Translations under genes and position numbers: made by a program
Part shown: positions 33,540 through 38,947 of the stretch, piece by piece
How the letters are laid out: every line of letters begins with the position of its first letter
Position numbering within the stretch: the first letter of the stretch is position 1
NCBI GenBank assembly: GCA_947307375.1
Contig: CAMZIX010000004.1
Span: forward strand, 1 to 38,947
Length of the DNA stretch: 38,947 bases
DNA from: an uncultured Clostridia bacterium
GTDB taxonomy: Bacteria; Bacillota_A; Clostridia; Oscillospirales; Oscillospiraceae
Direction: 5' to 3'
Notes under the pieces: model-generated
The model's input: only the letters and a program-made list of their open reading frames with translations
What the model was told of the DNA's origin: nothing
Database searches by the model: none

Positions 33540-34997
33540 ATGGAACTGAAGCTGCGTGCGGGTACGCCGAACGACGCCAACCGCGATTATGTGCCGCTCG
33601 GCATCCCCGGGACCGATATGACGGTCAATGAAAACGGCAACAACTCCCAGGTCTATCCCGAAAAGCTGCGCGAATTTTCCGGCGTGCTGGCCGACGGGGA
33701 GACGGACCTGTGGTACGAATACGTCCCCGCGAGCTACGACGGCTCAAAACCCGTGCCGCTGGTGGTCAGCAACCACGGCGGCCTGATGAGCGGCTGGGCT
33801 CAGGCGGTCTACAGCTCCTGGACGCTGCTGGCCGAGCGCGAGGGCTTCATCTGCGTGTTCCCCAACGCCCATGCCCTGCAGATGTGGACGCTCCAGGGCA
33901 TGACCGACAAGGTGCGCGCCAATCCCGAGCTGGTGCTGCCGATCCCCGCCGATCCCGAGGACTGGCACGACAACCACGATGTAAAATTCGTCAAGGCGCT
34001 GATCGAGCGCATGCAGGAGAAATACCGGATCGACGCCGGCCGCATCTACATGCACGGCATGAGCATGGGCCATATGATGACCGATCAGTTCGCCCGCTTC
34101 TACGGCTATCTGCTGGCCGGGGCCGGCGGCTCCGGCGCAAGCTGCATGCCGGGTCAGCTCCGTACGCCGGACGGCGAGCTCCGCAACTGGGGCGGCCCGG
34201 TGCCGATGTGGATCTCTCACCCCGAGCTCAACGGCATGGACGGCCCTCTGGACGAGGAGCAGCGGCTCCAGCAGCTCAGCCGGGACTACTGGTCGCAGAT
34301 CAACGGCGTTTACGGCGCCCCGCAGATCCGCATCATCGGCGAGAACAACCTCGCCTTCTACAAGGGCGAAAAGGCCGACCTGGTCTGGCTTGACATCAAG
34401 AACCGCGATCACGGTCAGACTCTTGACGAGGCCTTCCTGATCTGGAACTACCTGTATTCCGGCTTTCGCCGCCTGCCCGATGGCACGCTGCAGTACGAGG
34501 GCAGCCGCCTCGCTGCGGAGGGCGACGCGCAGGCGCTGGCCTGCTCCGCAGGATGCCGGAAGGCCTGGTTCTGCAACGGCACGGTGGAGCTCCCCGCCGT
34601 CCCCGTCCTCTGGGACAAGCTGAAATACCACGGCCTCGACGGCGGACAGATGGTGCGCGGGTCCTATCTCTGCGTCCCGCTGCGCTTCCTCGCCGCGGCC
34701 TTCGGCGCCTCCTACGAGACGAATCTGGAGGGCAGCGAGGCGACGCTCCGCTTCCCGGACGGCCGCCGGGCGCAGTTTGCCCGCGGTGTGATCGGCTGCC
34801 TGGTGGACGAGGAGCTCGTCTCCATGTACTGCGAGACCCTGCAGCGCGAGGGCGAGCTGCTGGTCAGCGTCGAGTGGTTCTGCCGCGCGCTGCTGAATCT
34901 GCACGTCTCCGTCTGCAACGGCACGGTCTACGCCACCGACCACTTTGCCGAGCTGTCTTACTTCATGGCGGAACTGATCAAAGACCTGATCCGATGA
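33540..34997 (+). CDS. PHB-depolymerase-like esterase with C-terminal CuAO-N-like domain, paralog 5
   Basis: 485-aa paralog, the shortest: LRAGTPNDANRDYVP opening, TVNENGNNS, Ser175 (GMSMGH; His replaces the Asn seen in the other four), His291 (KNRDHGQT). The C-terminal domain has VRGSYLCVPLRFLAAAFGA, GVIGCLVDEELVSMYCETL and SVEWFCRALLNLHV. A GGTGAG ribosome site abuts the previous stop. It is the last hydrolase of the operon, followed by a short stem-loop and the sugar kinase. Confidence 0.82.
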   Translation: MELKLRAGTPNDANRDYVPLGIPGTDMTVNENGNNSQVYPEKLREFSGVLADGETDLWYEYVPASYDGSKPVPLVVSNHGGLMSGWAQAVYSSWTLLAEREGFICVFPNAHALQMWTLQGMTDKVRANPELVLPIPADPEDWHDNHDVKFVKALIERMQEKYRIDAGRIYMHGMSMGHMMTDQFARFYGYLLAGAGGSGASCMPGQLRTPDGELRNWGGPVPMWISHPELNGMDGPLDEEQRLQQLSRDYWSQINGVYGAPQIRIIGENNLAFYKGEKADLVWLDIKNRDHGQTLDEAFLIWNYLYSGFRRLPDGTLQYEGSRLAAEGDAQALACSAGCRKAWFCNGTVELPAVPVLWDKLKYHGLDGGQMVRGSYLCVPLRFLAAAFGASYETNLEGSEATLRFPDGRRAQFARGVIGCLVDEELVSMYCETLQREGELLVSVEWFCRALLNLHVSVCNGTVYATDHFAELSYFMAELIKDLIR

Positions 34998-35006
34998 GCC
35001 ATCAAA

Positions 35007-35031
35007 CACGGCGGACGAATCGGCCGCCGTG
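35007..35031 (+). other. Intercistronic stem-loop before the sugar kinase
   Basis: CACGGCGG (35007-35014) pairs perfectly with CCGCCGTG (35024-35031), 9-nt loop, no T-run. It begins 9 nt after the stop of the last esterase and ends 9 nt before the kinase ribosome site (AGGAGG at 35040-35045). It probably protects or separates transcript ends and does not terminate. Confidence 0.6.
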
Positions 35032-35052
35032 CGATATACAGGAGGAAACGAA

Positions 35053-36024
35053 ATGAGCGAAAAACAGTTTGACGTCGTCGCGCTGGGCGAGCTGCTGATC
35101 GATTTCACGGAAAACGGGACCAGCGAACAGGGCAATCCGCTGCTGGAGGCCAATCCCGGCGGCGCGCCCTGCAATGTGCTGGCCATGCTGACCCGACTTG
35201 GAAAACGGACGGCCTTCATCGGCAAGGTCGGCCGGGACATGTTCGGCGACCAGCTCCGGCAGGCCGCCGCGGAGGTCGGGATCTGCATGGACTATCTGCT
35301 GGAAGACCGCGAGGTCCACACGACGCTCGCCTTTGTCAAGACCTTCCCCAACGGAGACCGCGACTTTTCCTTTTATCGGGAGCCGGGCGCCGACATGATG
35401 CTGCGCGCGGACGAGCTGCCGAAGGAAGCGCTGCTCCACACGAAGATCTTTCACTTCGGCACCCTTTCGATGACGCATCCGGAGGTCCGCTTTGCCACGC
35501 GCAAGGCCGTCACTCTGGCGAAGGAGGCCGGCGCGCTGATCTCCTTTGATCCCAATCTGCGCCCGCCGCTCTGGTTCAGCCTCGACGAAGCCAAGGAGCA
35601 GATCGCCTGGGGCCTGAGCCGCTGTGACATCCTCAAGATCGCCGACAATGAGCTGCTGTTCATGACCGGCGAGGCCGATTTTGACCGCGGCGCCGCGATC
35701 CTGCGCAGGGACTATCCCAACATCCGCCTCCTGAACGTTACGGCGGGCTCGGAGGGCAGCATCTGCTATTACGGGAACAAGCGCGTGTCTGTTCCGGCCT
35801 TCCGCCTGGGCGGAACGATCGAGACCACCGGCGCGGGCGACACCTTCTGCGCCGGCGTGCTGAACTACGTTCTGGAAAACGGCGTCGCCAGGCTGAGCGA
35901 GAAGCAGCTCGCAGACATGCTCCGCTTCGCCAACGCGGCGGCCTACCTCGTCACGACGAAAAAAGGCGCGCTCCGCGTCATGCCGGAGCGCGGGGATGTG
36001 GAACGGATCCTCGCCTCTCATTGA
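35053..36024 (+). CDS. PfkB-family sugar kinase, probable fructokinase
   Basis: 323-aa ribokinase/PfkB-fold kinase. The N-terminal VVALGELLIDF and NPGGAPCNVLAMLTRLG are the fructokinase-type PfkB signature 1 region, and TTGAGDTFCAGVL carries the catalytic Asp263 and the anion hole. Likely reaction: ATP-dependent phosphorylation of fructose, or another keto- or aldo-sugar, released in the cytoplasm. ATG 35053 is chosen over the upstream ATG 35029 because AGGAGG at 35040-35045 is well spaced. As the only sugar-metabolising gene of the operon it is the best hint at the core sugar, but PfkB specificity cannot be settled by eye. Confidence 0.88.
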   Translation: MSEKQFDVVALGELLIDFTENGTSEQGNPLLEANPGGAPCNVLAMLTRLGKRTAFIGKVGRDMFGDQLRQAAAEVGICMDYLLEDREVHTTLAFVKTFPNGDRDFSFYREPGADMMLRADELPKEALLHTKIFHFGTLSMTHPEVRFATRKAVTLAKEAGALISFDPNLRPPLWFSLDEAKEQIAWGLSRCDILKIADNELLFMTGEADFDRGAAILRRDYPNIRLLNVTAGSEGSICYYGNKRVSVPAFRLGGTIETTGAGDTFCAGVLNYVLENGVARLSEKQLADMLRFANAAAYLVTTKKGALRVMPERGDVERILASH

Positions 36025-36057
36025 CGAAAAGCCGAAGCAGAGCCGTCCGACACAAAG

Positions 36058-36110
36058 AAAAAGCACACCCCACCGAGAGCGGTCCGCTCCTCGGTGGGGT
36101 GTGCTTTTTG
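36058..36110. terminator. Strong bidirectional terminator closing the big operon
   Basis: 16-bp perfect stem AGCACACCCCACCGAG / CTCGGTGGGGTGTGCT (36062-36077 / 36090-36105), flanked by an A-rich run on the left and TTTTT on the right. It ends the kinase transcript and, in the other direction, the iron-uptake transcript. Confidence 0.93.
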
Positions 36111-36116
36111 CTTTGT

Positions 36117-36332
36117 TCAGCTTTTCTTTGCTGCATTCGATAGCTGCGCGGCTTTCATCGCGGCACACTTGCTGCAGCCGCCGCAGGCGCCGCAGCTTGC
36201 GCAGTTGCCGCCGCAGGAGGGTTTCCCCGCCTTTTTATCGCGGATCATGCTGCGAATCAGAAAACCGACGGCCAGCACGAGCACGGCGACCAGCACGATA
36301 TTGATGAGATTGGCGGATAACCACGCCAGCAT
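36117..36332 (-). CDS. FeoB-associated Cys-rich membrane protein
   Basis: 71-aa protein of the FeoB_associated family (PF12669). One N-terminal helix (about residues 8-28) is followed by a basic stretch and a Cys-rich tail with seven cysteines (CGGNC, CGACGGCSKC). It is found beside feoB in Firmicutes; a role in iron handling at the FeoB exit is assumed but unproven. The ribosome site AAGGAAG lies 7 nt before the ATG. It is the last gene of the iron-uptake operon. Confidence 0.9.
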   Translation of the reverse strand: MLAWLSANLINIVLVAVLVLAVGFLIRSMIRDKKAGKPSCGGNCASCGACGGCSKCAAMKAAQLSNAAKKS

Positions 36333-36359
36333 AGGATCACTTCCTTTAACGAGGGCGGG

Positions 36360-36391
36360 GCTGTGAGGCCGGAGGTATGAAGCCTCACAGC
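36360..36391 (-). other. Stem-loop between feoB and the FeoB-associated gene
   Basis: GCTGTGAGGC (36360-36369) pairs with GCCTCACAGC (36382-36391), 10 bp, 12-nt loop. No T-run follows on the minus strand, so the downstream gene is probably still co-transcribed but at a different level. Confidence 0.6.
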
Positions 36392-36422
36392 GCCGCCAAA
36401 TGGAGAGAGAGAAGAGAGACTG

Positions 36423-38711
36423 TTACTTTACCGTCAGCTTCTGCGCTTCCTTGTAGGGCTTGAAGAGCTGCCAGAGCAGAACGGCGAGCATCACCAGCGC
36501 CAGGATCAGACCGACGACGTTCATACCGCCCGCGAAGAGACGGCCCAGCTGCCAGACGATAAAGGCCATGACCCAGGCAAAGCAGCACTGGTAACCGATG
36601 GCGAACAGAGTCCACCTGGCGCTGTTCATCTCGCGCTTGATGGCGCCCATGGCCGCAAAGCACGGCGCGCACAGGAGGTTGAAAATCATGAAGGCGAAAG
36701 CGGCCAGCTTGCCGTGCCCGCCGGAGAAGGCGTTGAAGTCCTCGGCTACGCGATCCCAGATCTGATCGCCGTTCTCCTCCAGCTCTTCCTCGCCGTCTGC
36801 GTCGTCATAGGCGTACATGATGCCGAAGTTCGCGACGACCTCTTCTTTGGCGACAAGACCGGTGACAGTCGCGGCGGTGGGCTTCCAGTCGCCGAAGCCC
36901 AGGGGTTTGAACACGATGGAGACGGGCTGCGCCACACGGGCCAGGATCGAGTCGTCCATCGGCTCGACCTCGTCCTCGGGGATACCCATGCGGTCGGCCA
37001 CGACAGCAATATATTCATCCGTCACAACCGTGTCGTCTTCGTAGAGATCATCGACCATACCAAACTTGCCGTTGACGGAGCCGAAGCTGGTCAGGAACCA
37101 GATGATGATGGAGGAGATCACGATGACCGTGCCGGCGCGCTTGATGAAGGACCAGCCGCGCTCCCAGGTGCCGCGCAGGACGTTGCCCCAGGCGGGCAGA
37201 TGGTAGGCGGGCAGTTCCATGACGAAGGGAGCAGGATCTCCGGCAAATCTCTTTGTCTTTTTCAACATGACGCCGGAGATGATGATCGCGGCCACGCCGA
37301 TGAAGTAGGCAGAGGTGGCGACCCAGGTGGAGCCGCCGAAGAGAGCGCCGGCGATCAGACCGATGATGGGCATTTTCGCGCCGCAGGGCATGAAGGTAGT
37401 CGTGGTGATCGTCATACGGCGGTCGCGCTCGTTTTCAATGGTACGTGAGGCCATGACGCCGGGAATGCCGCAGCCTGTGGCCACGAGCATCGGGATGAAG
37501 CTCTTGCCGCTCAGGCCGAAACGGCGGAAGATACGGTCCATGATGAAGGCGATACGGGCCATGTAGCCGCAGTCTTCGAGCAGGCAGAGCATCATGAACA
37601 GGACCAGCATCTGGGGCACGAAGCCGAGCACCGCGCCGACGCCCGCGAGGATACCGTCGGAGATGAGGCCGATCAGCCAGGGCGCGACGCCCCAGCCTTC
37701 GAGGATCGCACGGGAGCCGTCGGTCAGCCAGGCGCCGCCCAGCACGTCGTTCGTCCAGTCGGTGAGGAAGGTGCCAATGGAAACGCCGCCGTCCGCAATG
37801 GAAGTGCCCATCGACAGCGCATAGACGAGGAACATGACGACCACGAAAATCGGCAGAGCCAGGATGCGGTTGGTGACGATCCTGTCGATCTTGTCGGAGG
37901 CCGAGAGCTGGCCCTTCCCTTTTTTCTTATAGATACCCTTGAGCATCTGGCCGATATAGATGTAGCGCTCGTTGGTGATGATGCTCTCGGCGTCGTCGTC
38001 CAGCTCCTTCTCGGCCGCCTGGATGTCATTCTCGATGTGCGCGCGCACATCGGCCGGGATGCTGAGCTGTTCGAGCACCTTCTCGTCGCGCTCGAAGAGC
38101 TTGATGGCGTACCAGCGCTGCCGTTCCTCGGGCAGATTATGTACGGTGACCTCCTCGATGTGGGCCAGCGCGTGCTCCACCGGGCCGGAGAAGCTGTGCT
38201 GCGGGATCGTTTTTCCGTGCTTCGCGGCCTCGATCGCGGCCCTGGCCGCGTCGGCCACACCGTCGCCCTTCAGGGCGGAGATCTCCACGATCGGGCAGCC
38301 GAGCTGACGGCTCAGTTCCTTGACGTTGATGCTGTCGCCGGCCTTCTTCACCAAGTCCATCATGTTCAGCGCGATCACGACGGGGATGCCGAGCTCGGTA
38401 AGCTGAGTGGTCAGATAGAGGTTGCGCTCGAGGTTCGTGGCGTCCACGATGTTCAGGATAGCGTCCGGCTTCTCCTCAATCAGGTAATTCCGGGCCACGA
38501 CTTCTTCCAAAGTATAGGGGGACAGCGAGTAGATGCCGGGCAGGTCGGTCAGGATGACCTCCTTGTCGACGATCAGCTTGCCTTCCTTCTTCTCCACGGT
38601 GACGCCGGGCCAGTTGCCGACGAACTGGTTGGAGCCGGTCAGCTTGTTGAACAGGGTCGTTTTGCCGCTGTTCGGGTTGCCCGCAAGCGCAATGCGCAGT
38701 TGTTTGTCCAT
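36423..38711 (-). CDS. feoB: Ferrous iron transporter FeoB
   Basis: 762-aa inner-membrane Fe(II) transporter. The N-terminal G domain has G1 GNPNSGKT (residues 11-18), G2 Thr38, G3 DLPG (56-59), G4 NMMD (116-119) and G5 SAL (145-147). A helical guanine-dissociation-inhibitor-like region follows (to about 270), then the two Gate domains with the pore motifs around LVATGCGIPGVMASRTIENERDRR and LLCAPCFAAMGAIKRE. Length is usual. AAGGAGG lies 7 nt before the ATG, 12 nt after the feoA stop. The two small accessory genes flank it. It supplies iron under anaerobic conditions and is unrelated to the esterase locus. Confidence 0.97.
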   Translation of the reverse strand: MDKQLRIALAGNPNSGKTTLFNKLTGSNQFVGNWPGVTVEKKEGKLIVDKEVILTDLPGIYSLSPYTLEEVVARNYLIEEKPDAILNIVDATNLERNLYLTTQLTELGIPVVIALNMMDLVKKAGDSINVKELSRQLGCPIVEISALKGDGVADAARAAIEAAKHGKTIPQHSFSGPVEHALAHIEEVTVHNLPEERQRWYAIKLFERDEKVLEQLSIPADVRAHIENDIQAAEKELDDDAESIITNERYIYIGQMLKGIYKKKGKGQLSASDKIDRIVTNRILALPIFVVVMFLVYALSMGTSIADGGVSIGTFLTDWTNDVLGGAWLTDGSRAILEGWGVAPWLIGLISDGILAGVGAVLGFVPQMLVLFMMLCLLEDCGYMARIAFIMDRIFRRFGLSGKSFIPMLVATGCGIPGVMASRTIENERDRRMTITTTTFMPCGAKMPIIGLIAGALFGGSTWVATSAYFIGVAAIIISGVMLKKTKRFAGDPAPFVMELPAYHLPAWGNVLRGTWERGWSFIKRAGTVIVISSIIIWFLTSFGSVNGKFGMVDDLYEDDTVVTDEYIAVVADRMGIPEDEVEPMDDSILARVAQPVSIVFKPLGFGDWKPTAATVTGLVAKEEVVANFGIMYAYDDADGEEELEENGDQIWDRVAEDFNAFSGGHGKLAAFAFMIFNLLCAPCFAAMGAIKREMNSARWTLFAIGYQCCFAWVMAFIVWQLGRLFAGGMNVVGLILALVMLAVLLWQLFKPYKEAQKLTVK

Positions 38712-38723
38712 TTTCCTGCCTCC

Positions 38724-38945
38724 TTACTCGACTTCAATCATCTCGGCGTCCGCCTTGCGGATCGAGAGCTCGTAGTTTCTCACGTTGACCTCGACGGGGT
38801 CGCCCAGCGGGGCGAGCTTGCGGACATAGACCTCCACGCCCTTGGTGATGCCCATGTCCATGATGCGGCGCTTGACCGCGCCCTCGCCGTGGAGCTTCAC
38901 GACCTTGACGGTCTCGCCGACCTTTGCGTCTCTGAGTGTTTTCAT
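38724..38945 (-). CDS. feoA: FeoA, SH3-like partner of FeoB
   Basis: 73-aa FeoA-domain protein: GETVKVVKLHGEG, RRIMDMGITKG, LGDPVEVNVRNYELSIRKADA are the standard SH3-like strands. It binds or tunes the FeoB G domain. It starts 2 nt from the window edge, so the operon promoter and any iron-responsive operator are outside. Confidence 0.93.
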   Translation of the reverse strand: MKTLRDAKVGETVKVVKLHGEGAVKRRIMDMGITKGVEVYVRKLAPLGDPVEVNVRNYELSIRKADAEMIEVE

Positions 38946-38947
38946 CC

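Noticed and set aside
21135..34997. Repeated hydrolase genes as a CRISPR or mobile-element signature
   Set aside because: The repetition is at the level of whole diverged protein-coding paralogs; there are no short regularly spaced repeats, transposase genes or terminal inverted repeats.

Overview
The window is GC-rich, densely packed bacterial DNA. Rho-independent terminators, AGGAGG-type ribosome sites, a YesM/YesN-type two-component system, a lipoprotein sugar-binding protein paired with LplB/YtcP-type permeases, a DUF624 (YesL) protein and a FeoA/FeoB/FeoB-associated trio all point to a high-GC Clostridia member (Oscillospiraceae-like, probably gut). This placement is inference; there is no rRNA or other marker gene. 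I saw no mobile element, tRNA, rRNA or CRISPR array.

Layout. Positions 3-1665: a two-subunit aconitase-X type dehydratase (5' end cut by the window), then a convergent flavodoxin at 1718-2200. Positions 2663-6331: an operon of a type-B carboxylesterase, an SGNH esterase and a NodB-type deacetylase. Positions 6476-9825: a YesM-like sensor kinase and YesN-like response regulator with a good promoter. Positions 9874-15264 (minus strand): a lipoprotein solute-binding protein, an MFS transporter, a beta-lactamase-fold hydrolase and a CE2-like esterase. Positions 15574-36024 (plus strand): what looks like one 19-gene, 20-kb operon of two ABC permeases, fifteen hydrolase-fold proteins, a DUF624 membrane protein and a PfkB sugar kinase. 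Positions 36117-38945 (minus strand): the ferrous iron uptake genes feoA, feoB and a FeoB-associated Cys-rich protein.

The striking part is 2.6-36 kb. It carries twenty esterase/deacylase-fold genes from at least seven structural types around one sugar ABC importer, with no glycoside hydrolase and no ABC ATPase in the window. None of the twenty has a visible signal peptide, so they should act in the cytoplasm. Five tandem paralogs join a PHB-depolymerase/LpqC-like alpha/beta hydrolase to a C-terminal domain resembling the copper amine oxidase N-terminal (stalk) domain. Three other paralogs have lost the catalytic serine (Gly, Gly, Ala) and sit next to intact homologs. My reading is a locus for import and complete intracellular deacylation of a heavily acylated sugar or glycoside, with the freed sugar (fructose-like, from the PfkB kinase) phosphorylated at the end. 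The substrate is not determinable from sequence.

Regulation. The divergent region between the binding protein and the permeases (15265-15573) holds three copies of a 12-bp palindrome, TCAG-AAAW-CTGA. One overlaps the predicted start of the binding-protein transcript and two lie on the permease side, which suggests one dimeric regulator controlling both directions. Stem-loops without T-runs sit between the permeases and the first esterase, and before the kinase. Strong terminators close the operons at 1.7, 6.4, 9.85, 13.7 and 36.1 kb.
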